Under the pieces are notes generated by a model. The model made no database searches. It was not told the origin of the DNA and saw only the letters and a program-made list of their open reading frames with translations. From Circinella minor (lineage: Eukaryota; Mucoromycota; Mucoromycetes; Mucorales; Lichtheimiaceae), in the NCBI GenBank assembly GCA_016758965.1, contig JAEPRB010000097.1, positions 1 to 64,000 on the forward strand: a stretch of DNA of 64,000 nucleotides, read 5' to 3'. The position numbers and the translations under genes are program-made. Shown one piece after another: positions 51,310 to 63,400 of this stretch. Position 1 is the stretch's first letter; each line of letters opens with the position of its first letter.

Positions 51310-51870
51310 AGAAGAAAAAACGTGTAGCCAGTGGGGTTTCCAAACACCAACCAGAACACCGGCAATCACCTGAATAGGTGAGAGAGGTGGATGAGATATA
51401 TTTCATTCTGGCATAGAAGAATTAAAGATGACATCGAAAATAGTTTCTTGACAAAAATTGTAAAGTGTGCAATCTTGCAGAACTTGTTGCCATATGTACC
51501 GTTTTTTTGTGGGCAGGAGAACAAGAAGAGATGACCAGTATCCAGATCAAGGTCACCAAGCACACACGTGGCCTATCAAAACGATCGGACAATATATGAT
51601 GTAAGTTGGTGCGGCAAGATAATTTACCATGTAGGGCTCGTCATCAGATGGTACGTGCGACAGGTAAGATATGAGATTTTTCAAAGAACGTCCTGGATTT
51701 TGTGTTGCTGAGGGGATGATAATCAAGTCCATGAATGACGGTAGTAATGAGAGGTTGTTCACGAGTAGAACTGTAGGCGCGGTACTACTAAGATGCAAGG
51801 GAATATCATGTATATTATAGCAGTAATAAAACGGTTGTAAAACACATGACTTATATAAAATCCAAGGGGT
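51310..51870 (-). pseudogene. Decayed LINE reverse-transcriptase C-terminus
   Basis: On the minus strand, protein-like phrases appear in shifting frames: DRPRVC near 51575, GDLDLDTGHLFLFSCPQK at about 51560-51506, and QVIAGVLVGVWKPHWLHVFS in a third frame near 51375-51310. A Cys, then a His and Cys in a GHLLFSCP-like context, followed by a Trp-rich hydrophobic segment, is the usual end of fungal LINE proteins. Upstream an open frame (51835-51553) reads LSSTAPTVLLVNNLSLLPSF. At least two frameshifts are needed, so it is dead. It is unrelated at the sequence level to the LINE end at 14275-14965. Confidence 0.45.
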
Positions 51871-51975
51871 GTAAATATGGGAATGACTACGGGCGCGCCA
51901 GAAATTCATAATCAGACGAGTGGCGCGCCAATTCTGAGCCGGCACTTTAGTAACAACATGGCGCGCCCTTCGTCT
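51871..51975 (+). repeat. GGCGCGCC-rich coding fragment, left copy
   Basis: About 105 bases nearly identical to the reverse complement of 53578-53680. It holds three GGCGCGCC palindromes in a very AT-rich region. Its frame reads GMTTGAPEIHNQTSGAPILS and then RHFSNNMARPSS. Differences from the other copy are few and include one in-frame Asn insertion. Confidence 0.8.
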
Positions 51976-52031
51976 ACCCTTCTTCCTTCATTCAAGATAT
52001 TCACAATCTCAAAAATACTTATTAACAATAT

Positions 52032-52566
52032 TGTTACATCCCTTTTTCTCTTAGTTTTTTTATATATATATATCCTTTATATTATTTATTTATTTATTCT
52101 TATCATCTCTTTATTATCTTTATTATCTCTTTATCATCATCATCATCATTATTATTATTATTATTATTATTATTCTAAATAAATATCAACCGTTTTACAA
52201 GCGGTAATAACTAAGTTTAACCATAACCAATAAGATTCGATTTTACCTGAAATTGTATTCACTTTCACCTGGAACAAGAATCGAATTAAGGAGTTAGATA
52301 ATTAAATAATTAGTATAAAAAGGATAGTTTCTTCCTCTCAAACAAAATAACAATTAGTTCACTCTCTTTCATTTTTATTGAAATAAACTCTTTTCCCGAC
52401 TATTTGATCGGTTGAATTTGCTGGTTATAAAAACCGCCCTTTTATTTATTTTTCTTTTTATTGATAAAGTTATTGATATAACTTTCCTTATTCCTTGAGT
52501 CTTTTACTCGGAATTTCTTATATTTTCTTTTTATTTTATTAATTACGATCCGAACGGGACGTAACA
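52032..52566. mobile_element. Solo LTR of a retrotransposon
   Basis: The segment begins TGTTACATCCC and ends GGGACGTAACA, which are inverted copies of each other with one mismatch and have the TG...CA ends of an LTR. ATAT flanks it on both sides (52028-52031 and 52567-52570), a probable 4-base target duplication. Inside there is a TATA box (TATAAAAAGG, 52314-52323) at the expected place, followed by a leader-like tract and pyrimidine-rich DNA. At 535 bases it has ordinary LTR size. No second copy and no retrotransposon genes are attached, so this is what remains after recombination between two LTRs. The element's family is not known. Confidence 0.75.
52121..52177. repeat. ATC/ATT trinucleotide microsatellite
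   Basis: CAT and TAT triplets repeat about 16 times (about 52132-52176), preceded by TTTATTATC units. It lies within the solo LTR. Confidence 0.8.
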
Positions 52567-53577
52567 ATATATCTAACATAGTGTGTCAATTGAACATAGA
52601 GTTTCTTTCCATTTCTACCCATAAATGTATTTAAAAATCACTGTAGCAAAAAAATCTAGAAGAATGCAAGATATTGTAACTAAATACAAAGAAGCCAATA
52701 ACAAAAAAGAAGGAGCGAAGCAGTATGGCATATTAGATTAAAAAGTGGCACCAAATGTGAGCATATATCAGTAATACGTACGTAAATATATTCTGTTGTG
52801 TCATAAATAAACGAAATTACAAGAAAGGAACATATGAATTACAATATTGAATGGGTGGGGTCATAAAAAGGATTATTTACATAGGATAAAAGAATAATTT
52901 ATATAATACAGATTACGAAGTAAGAAACCATATAAATATGAAAGAAAAAAGAATATGGGTCATAGTAGAGCGAAAAAAAAAAGATGACATAAATATAATA
53001 GTATAAAACGATAAAAAAAATCAAATCAACATAAATATGAATAAAAATAGCTTATAGAAATCACTTCTAAAAGTCACAGCTTCGTCTTGTAGCTCGTGAT
53101 AGACTCCAGAGCCAAGGTTTTGATTCTTAAACAAGACTTCTATTGCATCCTCATATAAAATATTGTTGTAATCTTGTTGAATGAGTCAAGCACAAGCCTT
53201 GAGCACAAAAACTCTTTGTATGAAAGATAGCGGTATAGTCTTCAAATGTTATTTTTTTGTTAGAATGAACTTATGTTGGAAAATCCTGCTTGTCGATGGA
53301 TCCCGTAGTAATAGCAAGCTTATATTAATATATAAGCATCAAATATTAGTATAAGTACAATATTTCCATTACATAAATATTTCAAAATGTCATTACTGAA
53401 GCCTTCAAAAATAAAAATAAAAATAAAAACAGTATATATACAATATATTTTAATAGATCTTCAAATGGGTTAATTTTATTCATAATTCTTTTATTTAAAG
53501 TAGAGGAAAACCCAGTTTAAATAAGACACGTTTCATAAATTATAGCAGACTTGAACAAGAGCAAGCATAAATAAAAC
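52567..53577. other. AT-rich stretch between the solo LTR and the right inverted copy
   Basis: No gene is seen. An AAAAATA repeat lies at about 53410-53432. Together with the LTR it fills the space between the two inverted GGCGCGCC-rich copies. Confidence 0.6.
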
Positions 53578-53918
53578 AGACGAAGGGTGCGCCATGTTAC
53601 TAAAGTGCCGGCTCAGAATTGGCGCGCCCCTCGTCTGATTATGAGTTTTTGGCGCGCCCGTAGTCATTCCCGTAAATATAGGTGCGCCTCCTGGTAAGAG
53701 AGCACGGGCAAGAGGATCAGCAATCAAAACTGTACCGGAGTCAAGAGCTTGAAACAATTACTAGTATGGAATTCTTTGCGAGTACGTCGACGTAAATGAG
53801 TGATTTGAGGATGCATCTGACGCAAGTAATCTGGATAATTGTTTTTTGGGTGTAAAAACGGAACAGTTCCATAAACAGTACAGAAAAAAGAGTTTAAAGC
53901 TTCATTAGTTGTAAGCAT
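53533..53918 (-). pseudogene. Mobile-element-type open frame fragment, frameshifted
   Basis: From ATG at 53918 the minus strand encodes LHPKNNYPDYLRQMHPQITH and LRRRTRKEFHTSN, ending in a stop at 53724. An overlapping frame continues with LFQALDSGTVLIADPLARAL and LPGGAPIFTG into the GGCGCGCC-rich repeat, ending at 53533. One frameshift near 53750 joins the two. The C-terminal part exists in a second inverted copy at 51871, so it belongs to a repeated element, perhaps ORF1 or gag of a retroelement. I cannot name the family. Confidence 0.5.
53578..53680 (-). repeat. GGCGCGCC-rich coding fragment, right copy (inverted)
   Basis: Reverse complement of 51871-51975 with few changes. On the minus strand it reads GMTTGAPKTHNQTRGAPILS and then RHFSNMAHPSS. 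One of the three GGCGCGCC sites has mutated to GGCGCACC. Confidence 0.8.
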
Positions 53919-54012
53919 ATGAAAGTAATTTCTGAGTTACTTTTAAAGGCCATTCCCCGACACCTTTTTTTCTTTCTAGCAACTTCTTGTTTTTCTCATT
54001 GATCTGTCAAAA

Positions 54013-54982
54013 ATGTTTGGAGACGAACGTGAAGAAACATTGCGTGAAGTAGCTGCGCTTGGCAATACTCGAGCTGTACAACATTTTGCTAAAAGTGGTG
54101 TTAATCTCAATTCTCAAAACAAAATGAACGGCTGGTAACTTTTTTTCTTTTTCTTTTTTGTATTTGTTAATGTCGGTAATGATGGTAGACACCGAATTTG
54201 CAATAAAACGTTTAATTATCACATCACGAAAGGAAAAAAAAATACTAAAATGATCATTTTGATGATGGGAAAGAAAAGGACCGCATTACACTGGGCTTCT
54301 CATAGAGGACAAGAAGATGTTGTACGTGTATTACTTCAAAACGGTGCTGATCCAAATATCAAGACCAATAAGGGCCAAACAGCACTTGATTTAGCAACAA
54401 AATCATCTATTCAGTCCATGTTTGGAGATATCACCGAAAAAGGTGCTGGACCAGAACCAGAATTATCAATTACCCCTACTTATATTAAAGAACCCGATCT
54501 TGAAAAGTCTTGGTTACATCCTGATGAGTTTTCTGAAAGTAAAGTGGATAATGTTTTACGCAAACATGCGGCAGAACAAGATCCTTCACCTCAATCTCCT
54601 CCAGTGAAACAACAAAAATTGGATAAAGAAGAAGAAAAGGAAATTTTAGTATATCTTAAGTCGCGTTCAGATGAAACGATTTTGGGTTCTGTCTTTTTAA
54701 AGAATGAATCTATTGAATCCTCAATGGATGCTGTTCGACAGGTAAAGTAAAAAAAGAAGGAAGAGTGACGGTTTCCAAAAAAAAATAGATACATAAGTAA
54801 TAGACCAACACATATCTTATATATCATTTTAATTAAAGGAATTGGACGGATTACCCGAAGATTTCAGTTTAGCACGTAATAATGGCAAGGTGACAATTCC
54901 GATCAATACAAAACAGATGGATAAGCGATTATTAGATATTTTCCGTGGAGATGATGATGTTTTGATCATCGTACCAAAATAA
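54013..54982 (+). CDS. Ankyrin-repeat protein (ANKRD40-like)
   Basis: Three exons join in frame, 54013-54134, 54279-54741 and 54839-54982, giving 242 aa. Residues ~1-80 hold two ankyrin repeats: ETLREVAALGNTRAVQHFAK and then GWTALHWASHRGQEDVVRVL with LLQNGADPNIKTNKGQTALD. A Pro/Ser/Glu-rich linker follows, then a small C-terminal domain (EILVYLKSRSDETILGSVFL to the end, DDDVLIIVPK). The combination of an N-terminal ankyrin pair and a compact C-terminal beta-rich domain resembles ANKRD40, a poorly understood protein; the assignment is tentative. The acceptor of intron 1 (AAAAG) restores the Trp of the GWTALHWA repeat, which supports the model. The stop is only 175 bases ahead of the trehalose gene on the same strand. 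Confidence 0.85.
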
Positions 54983-55157
54983 AAAATAATAATCTCGAAC
55001 CCTATTTTTAAAACCGACCTGATTTTCTTTTTAATTATTTTTATTGGGTACCTTGGCCCTGTCTCTTTTTTTTTCTACTCTTTACCAACTCTCGTCTCAG
55101 ACACAAACATTTAGACATTTCAAAATATATTAAAATTAGATTAGGTTTTTTTTAAGA

Positions 55158-58100
55158 ATGCAAGAACCAGATCGACTATTACCAGCTCTACTTTCATCAA
55201 CAACGGGAGAAAAACCAGTCAATCGAATAGTTCATGTCACACATCAAATACCTTTTGAAATCAGTCAAACTGTCACCAACACTTCAACAGAAACACCTTC
55301 ATGGTCATTAGCACCAAGAAGAGGTCATGGTGCAATGTACGCTGGTATAGAATCGTTAAGAAACGAATGGGAAACAGTACATGTTGGCTGGTCTGGTGAA
55401 ATTTATAAAAAACATATCGGTTCTCCAGAAGCAGCTACTACCGTTGTTCAAACTTTAAACGATCATGATAAACAAGTTTTGACCAAAGAATTGAAAGAAA
55501 AACATGCTTGTATTCCATTATTTTTGGATAGTGAAAGTGTTGATGGTCATTATGATGGTTATTGTAAAACAAGTAAAATATCAATTCTTTTTTGTTTGTT
55601 TTTATGTGTGCAAGGCACATACTCATATACATCATATTTACCACAATTTAATCCATTCTGCATATATGTATATATAAAATCAATATCATTTTAGTGTTAT
55701 GGCCGTTATTTCATTATTTGATATGGAATGATGCAACAGATGGTCGGCTCGAACGTACTCAATGGGAAGCCTACGCAACTGTCAACCAAAAGTATGCTGA
55801 CCTTGTCGTACAACATTATCAAGACGGAGACATCAGTAAGAAATACAGTAGTTAGATTAACAAAAGAGAAAGGGAAAAAAGACCTTTATTGATTTATCTC
55901 TTACGATTGGGTTGTTATGACGACAAATTAGTTTGGGTCCAAGATTATCATTTATTGTTGGTACCCGGTCTTGTACGTGAAAAATTACCAAAAGCAAGAA
56001 TAGGTCTCTTTGTTCATGCACCGTTTCCAAGTTCTGAGATTTTCCGTTGTTTACCAAGTACATAATGTTTCTTTTTTGTCTTCCTTTCTTTCCTGTGTAA
56101 AAGGCTAAATTAATTGTATGCTCTATTATTTCTTTTTAGAGAGACAGGAAGTCTTGAAGGGTATGCTTGGAGCAAATTTGGTTGGATTTCAGGCAAGTAT
56201 CTAATAAATCAGTCACCAATGATAATTTTTTTATTCTTTTCTTCTTATGAAAAGTAGGAGATAGTAAAAAAAAATCTAACACAAAGACAAGACAGACCTA
56301 TTCTTATTCTAGACATTTTATTTCTACTTGTACACGCGTATTTGGTTTTGAATCGACACCCGAAGGTGTAGATGAAGGGGGTCATTTTTGTCATGTCGGT
56401 ACTTTTCCTATTGGTATTGATGTGGATCGAGTAGATAGTATGCGATGTGATCCAAGTGTTCAAGCTAAAATGAAGGCCATTGCAGATATGTATACTGGTA
56501 AAAAGATTATTGTTGGACGTGATAAACTCGATCTTGTTAAAGGTGTAGTTCAAAAGCTGGCTGCATTTGAAAAGTTTTTGATGGATTATCCTGAGTGGCG
56601 AGATAAGGTAATTTCCATTTTATATACGGATTATGACAAGTTTATTTATAGAGAACAAAAGAATTTTTTTTTTAAAAAAAATGCTTTTAGGTTGTTCTTA
56701 TTCAAGTGACAGATGGTAACACATCCGAATCCGCAAAATTAGAGAGCAAAGTATCCGATATTGTTGCTCATATCAACGGAGCTTATGGTTCTCTTGAATT
56801 TACACCGGTTCATCATTATCATCATCATGTACAAACAGACGAATTATACGCATTGTTATCTATTGCGGATGCTGCATTGATTACAGCTGTACGTGATGGC
56901 ATGAACACAACAAGTTTAGAATATATCATGTGTCAACAAGAAAATCATGGTCCATTAATCTTATCTGAGTTTACTGGTACAGCAGGATCCATGAGTTCGG
57001 CACTGATGGTCAATCCTTGGGATTATGCTGGTTTGGCAAAAGCTATCAATGATGCTCTATTAATGTCTGATGAAGAAAAGCTATCTCGTCATTTGGTAAA
57101 GAAGCAAAATAACCTATACAATGTGATGACGCCAAAAAAAAAAGAATAATGTATACGACGTAATTTTATATATATATATATAGCAACTACTTGACCATGT
57201 AAAATCACACACAGCATCTTTTTGGGCTCATTCATTTATCAAAGTTCTTATTCAATCGATTGCTATAACGGAACAGGACACACCTATTTTAAATCCAGAA
57301 TTTGCAGCAGAAAAATATCAACAAGCCAAACGACGTTTACTTTGCTTTGATTATGACGTATGTTTAAAAATGAAAAAAAAAATAGCTCTTCATAAATATA
57401 TATATATATTGGCTTATGAGTAAAACTATTTACTAAGATTATCATGGGTGTGGGATGGATTGATGTTTTAGGGGACGTTGACACCTATTTGCAAAATACC
57501 ATCTCAAGCAACACCACCACCCGATATGTTAGAAGCATTAGAAAAATTATGTGCGGATCCTCGTAACGACGTATGGGTTATATCTGGCCGTGATGAAGCA
57601 GCCTTAGACAAATGGTTAGGTCATATAGATGGAATTGGTCTAAGTGCTGAACATGGATGCTTTATGAAATATCCACATAGCAAGAAATGGATCAATTTGA
57701 CCGAACATTTAGATATGGGATGGAAACATGATGTAATCGATATTTTTACATATTACACTGAAAGAACCAGCGGTAGTTTTATTGAACATAAACGATGTTC
57801 TATTACTTGGCATTACCGTTTAGCTGATCCAGAATATGGTGCTTTCCAAGCAAAAGAATGTCAGAACCATCTTGAAAATGCAATTCTTTCCAAGTTACCG
57901 GTCGAGGTCTTGGTAGGTAAAAAAAACCTTGAAGTCCGACCAACGTTGATCAATAAGGGTGAAATTGTCAAACGATTATTAAGTAGTAGTATGTCTGGTG
58001 TGGATAATAATCAAGGAAATCAGCAAGAACAACAACAGCAACAAGTGCAAAAACAACCTTATGATTTTGTGGTGTGTTGTGGAGATGACAAAACTGATGA

Positions 58101-58281
58101 AGATATGTTTAAACGACTTCGAAAAACGCCATTATTACCCAATGACCAAATATTCTCAGTTATGGTTGGTGGATCAGAAGATAAGAAAACAAGTGCATTT
58201 TGGCGCGTACAAAATGTACAAGACGTTATTAACACTATGAAATCGATGGCTGCTATTTCTATTACGAATGATGATGTCTAA
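55158..58281 (+). CDS. TPS2: Trehalose-6-phosphate phosphatase/synthase-like protein (Tps2 type)
   Basis: Removes phosphate from trehalose 6-phosphate within the trehalose synthase complex. Eight exons join in frame: 55158-55572, 55695-55835, 55932-56057, 56140-56192, 56296-56607, 56691-57095, 57184-57357 and 57472-58281, giving 811 aa. The N-terminal GT20 domain shows LWPLFHYLIWND, WVQDYHLLLVPG, HAPFPSSEIFRCLP, GMLGANLVGFQTYSYSRHF and VRDGMNTTSLEYIM. The C-terminal HAD phosphatase has DYDGTLTP (540-547, split by the last intron), VISGRDEAALDKWL and CCGDDKTDEDMF, so it should be active. In the GT20 domain the usual DRLDY.KG reads DKLDLVKG (Lys322), which hints at a non-catalytic synthase half, as in yeast Tps2. 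Intron 4 has a GC donor (CAG|GCAAGT). A glutamine-rich insert lies near residue 725. I ended exon 6 at 57095 because the RH.....V..HT spacing of relatives is then kept. Confidence 0.95.
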
Positions 58282-58918
58282 AAAAGTTATTATAATAATA
58301 ATCTTTTTTTTTTTGCAATATTGTCGAATTATTTCGCCCCCTTTTTATTTAAATTTCTTTGTATTTATATAATTGAACAAAAGAAAAAAAAAACTGATAT
58401 ATAAAAAAAAGCTCCGGAGAGATTCTCCCAGTTCTTGTAATCCCAACCAAGAGATTCTTATTTCTTTTATCGGAGGATTGAGGGAGAATAAAAATTGAAG
58501 GAAGAAATGGTCCAGTCTCTAACTTTTCCACTTTCTTTGAGAAAAAGAAAAGCAAACAAAGAAAATTATTGAACTTTATATGTAGATAATAATAATAACG
58601 ATATCGTCTTAATGCTACCGTTGTGCTATCGTTGTCGTTGTTATTTTCAGTGATTCAATAACCTGTCGCTCTTTTACCATATGAATCATTAAAAGGATCA
58701 TCGTGTACGTTAGTAATTTGTAAAAAGAAAAAACTAAAGAGAGGAGAAAAAATTAGAATAAACATTGCTAGTTTTTTCTTTACAACACATATTTCTCTTG
58801 TTACGTTAATATTATCCATATTACTCAGCATAGTCAATAATTCATACAACTACCTTTCCATCTTTCTCGCTCTTTCCTTTCCTTCTTTTTCTTCCTTTGT
58901 TTTCTTTTATGTGATACA
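58282..58918. other. Intergenic; upstream region of the chitin synthase gene
   Basis: The first part is the 3' region of the trehalose gene. Positions 58850-58917 are a dense pyrimidine tract (CTTTCCTTTCCTTC type) ending directly at the ATG of the chitin synthase, as in strong fungal promoters. No other gene is seen. Confidence 0.6.
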
Positions 58919-61900
58919 ATGTCATCGGAAAAAAAGGCACAGGATTCTTCTACACCATCATTATCTCCATCACAACGACAACAACAACAACAGATCATAT
59001 CTTCTTCGTCACCACCCCGACATCAACATCGCCAAGAACAATCCGATGCTACTTCCAATAGTGGATCTAAAACAACAACTCGAAAATCATCTAACCTTCG
59101 TGTTGATACTTCCAGATCTAATATCAAAACTAAACAACCTGCAGTTTCTGGCACTTCTGCAGCTACAAAGCACATTACAGCACGTAATAATATTAATAAT
59201 ACGAGTGATAATAACAATAATGATGTTAAAGGAACCATATCAAAGAAGCAATTACCACCCGCACCAGCGACAAAAAAGACTACGAACAATACATCGACAA
59301 ATACAACGCTATCAAAATCAGTAGTAGCAGAAAAAGCAACGCAACCGCCATTACCACCAGAGCAACCGCGATATCTCGCCATGCCAATTACAGACGAACT
59401 GGATGAGAAGGATGATGACGATGATGATGACGATAAATCGAAAATGATGATGAAACATAAAATACAGCGAAAGTTTATAAAAATGACACAACGTTCTCAT
59501 ATTCCAGATTGTTGGATATTAACGAGTTGGATTCTAACCTGGTGGATCCCTACGTTTTTCATGCGACTTATTGGTATTAAAGACAAACAAATGCAACAAG
59601 CATGGCGAGAAAAGGTGTCTTTAGTAATCATCATTCTGACTTTATGTATTTCTGTTGGCTTTTTAACGTTTGGGTTTAATGCCGCAGTTTGTGGTCGACA
59701 ACCCACACGTATTCGTCCAACGGGTATCAACGAAGACCAAATTATTATCTCCGGCCGAGTATTCAATTTGAAATCATTCACACATGCTACACCTTTTCCT
59801 GGGATACCTGCCAGTGGGGACTTGTTAGAAATGGGTTATGGTGGTAGAGACTTGTCATTTATGTTTCAAACTGTGAATTATAACTGTAAAGGCATTTTTA
59901 ACCCCATGGTTGCAGATGACCCTCATGGTAATGTCGTTAATTATTTTCCATGTGTTCCTCTGGATAGAAATAACCTAGCGAAGGTCAATAGTACAGATAA
60001 TCCGAAACGTGAAGGATGTCATGTTAGTCAAAAAGCAAGAAAAGCATTACGTAACTTGGAAGTAGTAGGTGATATTTATTATAATTGGACAGATATTCAA
60101 GAGCCAGGGACAAGTCTTGTTGCTTTTAATGGGTAAATCATTATATTATTATTTTTAAAAGACATAGGAATCATACTATGGGTGGAAAAACAAACTCATA
60201 AATAAATGCTGGGTGACTGGTATACAATTGGCTTTTTTTATATCTATATCTTTTTAGTCATGTACTGGATTTATCACGACTGCGATATCTTACGCCTAAT
60301 GTTCCCATGCCATATCAAATTGCTCAATTCGTTGGTCCAGGAAGTGCATTTATTGGCCGTGATGCAACCTATTGGTTAAGCACTACAGCAGATCGATTAA
60401 TGATTGGAAAATGTTTAACGGATGTTCTTAAAGTGGGTGTTCTTGATACGCGGTCTACTGGTTGTATCATTTCAGATATTGTACTTTGGGTCTCATTGGC
60501 TGTCATTTTAGGCGTTGTCTTGGTTCGATTTATGTTAGCACTGGTTTTTGGTTGGTGTATATCTTGGAAACTGGGTAGTATTCGTGAAGAAACAGCAGAA
60601 GAACGAAGAATACGGCAAGAGGCTGTGATGCAGTGGGAAATGGATAATGCTGAACAAATGCATTATCCAAGAAGACGTAGTAGTATTGCTTCCATTGAAG
60701 AATCATTACAGACTGCAACACCTAGTGCAAGCTGTAATCCAAGCATCAATGAAAATTACTATAATAATGGAAGTATCAGTAGTATTACAGGTACACCACA
60801 TACAATGCGAAGCTACAGTATTAATAATAATGGTAGCAATAATGGGGCAAATAGTGGACGAGCCATGCGCCGATTTTTTCCAACCACATCAAGATTTACT
60901 CAACCTAATTCACCAAGTTACACGCGTCAAAGCCCTTATGGAATTCGAGGAGGGTTTGGTAGCGGTAGTACAGACACAATGTTAACATTAACACCACGAC
61001 AAAGACGATGTATAACTGTACCATCATCACCAGCAAATTATCACATTAATGATTCTACAACAAGTTATCACAGTATAAGTAGTATAAACAATGGTAGCAT
61101 CGGTGGTATTGGTAGTGCAAATAGTGGCAACAATAACAATTCATACGTTTTGGATTCCCAATTTTTCAAGGAATTACATTCGTTAGGACGACTTCAACGA
61201 GATGCTGCTGCCGATGCCTATGCACAAAAGGAACATAGATTTAATTTTGATTTACTTTATACATTTATGGTTGTGACTTGCTATTCTGAAGGAGAAGAAG
61301 GATTACGAACAACATTGGATTCATTGGCCAATACCGAATATCCTGCATCACATAAAGTGTTGTTGGTAATTTGTGATGGTATTGTTACGGGTTCTGGTAA
61401 TACCAAATCGACGCCAGAAATTGCATTGAGTATGATGAAGGATGATCTTTTTCCACGAGATAAAGTACGACCTGTTTCTTATGTTGCAATTGCAGATGGC
61501 ACCAGGCGACATAATATGGCAAAGGTTTATGCAGGTTATTATAAATATAATGATGATTCATCTAAAGCGCCAGAACCTAAACCATTGGAACAACAACAAC
61601 GCGTCCCTATGATCGTCATTGTTAAATGTGGTACGCCTGAAGAACGAAAATCTAAGAAACCGGGTAATCGTGGTAAACGAGATAGTCAAGTGATTCTCAT
61701 GAACACAATGCAAAAGGTCTTTTATCATGATCGTATGTGTGAATTGGAGTTTCAATTTTGTAAAGCAGTTGCCAAGTTGGTGGATCGTCATCCAGCTCGC
61801 TTTCAATGTTGTCTTATGGTAATGAGTATAAATCTCTTATCCCTTAATATAGGATAAGTATATAGTAGCTAACAGTCCCACTTTTTTTTTTTGAAAAAAT

Positions 61901-63050
61901 ATCAATGAAAATGAATTACATAGGTTGATGCAGATACCAAAGTGTATCCAGATTCACTAGCACGGATGGTAGCCACCATGTCCAGGGATCCACAAATTAT
62001 GGGTTTATGTGGAGAAACTAAAATTGCCAATAAGAGTGATAGTTGGGTCACTGCTATACAAGTTTTTGAATACTATATTTCGCATCATATGAGTAAGGCA
62101 TTTGAATCTATATTTGGTGGTGTTACATGTCTTCCTGGTTGCTTTTGCATGTACCGAATCATTGCCCCCAAAGGAGAACAATATGTACCGATCTTTTGTT
62201 CTACTGATATTGTTGAGAGTTACTGTGAAAATGTCGTTGATACCCTGCATAAAAAGAATCTTTTGTTATTAGGAGAAGATCGTTATCTTACTACATTGAT
62301 GTTACGCACATTTCCAAAACGTAAAATGGTCTTTGTTCCTCAAGCTGTAAGTCTCCCACGTTTTTTTTTACCCTTTACCAGTGTTTTGAATTAAACATAT
62401 AAATATCTTTATTAAATTATTACTTTCGTCGATCAAATATCATCAAGGTTTGCAAAACCGTCGTACCTGATACATTCCCTGTACTACTTTCTCAGCGTCG
62501 ACGGTGGATCAACTCTACCGTTCATAACTTACTAGAATTAGTTCTTATCCGTGATTTATGTGGAACATTTTGCTTTTCTATGCAGTTTGTTGTATTCATG
62601 GAATTGGTTGGTACTGTTGTCTTGCCAGCAGCTATTTCTTTTACAATCTATCTGATTGTCGTCTCCTTCTTTGTTCGACCTGTACCTATCATTCCATTAT
62701 TATTGTTGGCCGCTATTCTCGGTTTACCTGCAATTTTGATTTCCTTGACAACTCGTAAAATGGTGTATGTTGGATGGATGATGGTGTATTTATGCTCGTT
62801 ACCTATTTGGAATTTCTTATTACCTGCTTATGCTTATTGGAATTTTGATGATTTTTCATGGGGTGAAACAAGACAAGTTCAAGGTATCACGGGACAACAT
62901 GAAGATCATAGTAGACGGCAAGGCAAATTTGATGGTAAAGATATTGTTATGCGTAAATTTGAAGAATGGGCGCGACATGACCGTCATGCTACTTTAGATG
63001 AAGGTAGTCAACCGGTTCGTAATTATCCTGCCATTTATTATGGTCATTAA
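58919..63050 (+). CDS. Chitin synthase, division 2 (class IV-like)
   Basis: Makes chitin from UDP-GlcNAc at the plasma membrane. Four exons join in frame: 58919-60132, 60258-61818, 61924-62346 and 62448-63050, giving 1266 aa. A ~190-residue N-terminus rich in Gln, Ser, Asn and Thr with an acidic run ([11 protein letters not shown]) precedes the first membrane segments ([19 protein letters not shown]). An extracellular region with [13 protein letters not shown] follows, then another membrane segment ([20 protein letters not shown]). A Ser/Asn-rich cytosolic insert (~540-700) with an RRRSSIAS site comes next, and the catalytic domain starts near 735. Catalytic marks are [30 protein letters not shown] (926-936), [11 protein letters not shown] and [15 protein letters not shown] (QRRRW ~1082-1086), followed by C-terminal membrane segments. 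No myosin motor domain is present, so it is class IV (yeast Chs3-like) rather than V or VII. Confidence 0.95.
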
Positions 63051-63400
63051 AAAAAGCCTCTTTTCTCTCCATTCCCTTATTATACTCTCTTTTCTCAAAA
63101 AAAAAAAAAACTTTATTACATATATTTTTTTTCTTCTTTTATAAGTATATATAACAATAACAATAACAATAGCAAATAATATATGATATATGATATATAA
63201 TAAATTGTATAATCCTAAACTAAAAAACGAGTTTGTTGCATGTTTCCATTTTATTATTATCACTATTATTTCATTTTTATGTGTTTGTGTTTGTTTGTTG
63301 GTAGGTTGTGAGAGGTGTATGGATGTATATTTGCTGTAAGGAAAAGAGGGAGGGAAATGTTGATTCTTGGTTTGGATTTTTTTTTTGTATCTAACTTTCT
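63051..63400. other. Intergenic between convergent genes
   Basis: Holds the 3' ends of the chitin synthase (+) and the coatomer gene (-). A run of AATATATGAT-type low-complexity sequence lies near 63170-63210. No further gene is seen. Confidence 0.65.

Noticed and set aside
52132..52176. Regular short repeat considered as a CRISPR-like array
   Set aside because: It is an uninterrupted trinucleotide microsatellite with no spacers, in a eukaryotic genome.
57096..57149. Reading on through 57095 to the stop at 57149 as an alternative end of the trehalose protein
   Set aside because: It would cut the protein before the phosphatase domain. Splicing at CATTTG|GTAAAG keeps the family spacing before the V..HTA..W motif and leads in frame into the phosphatase exons.
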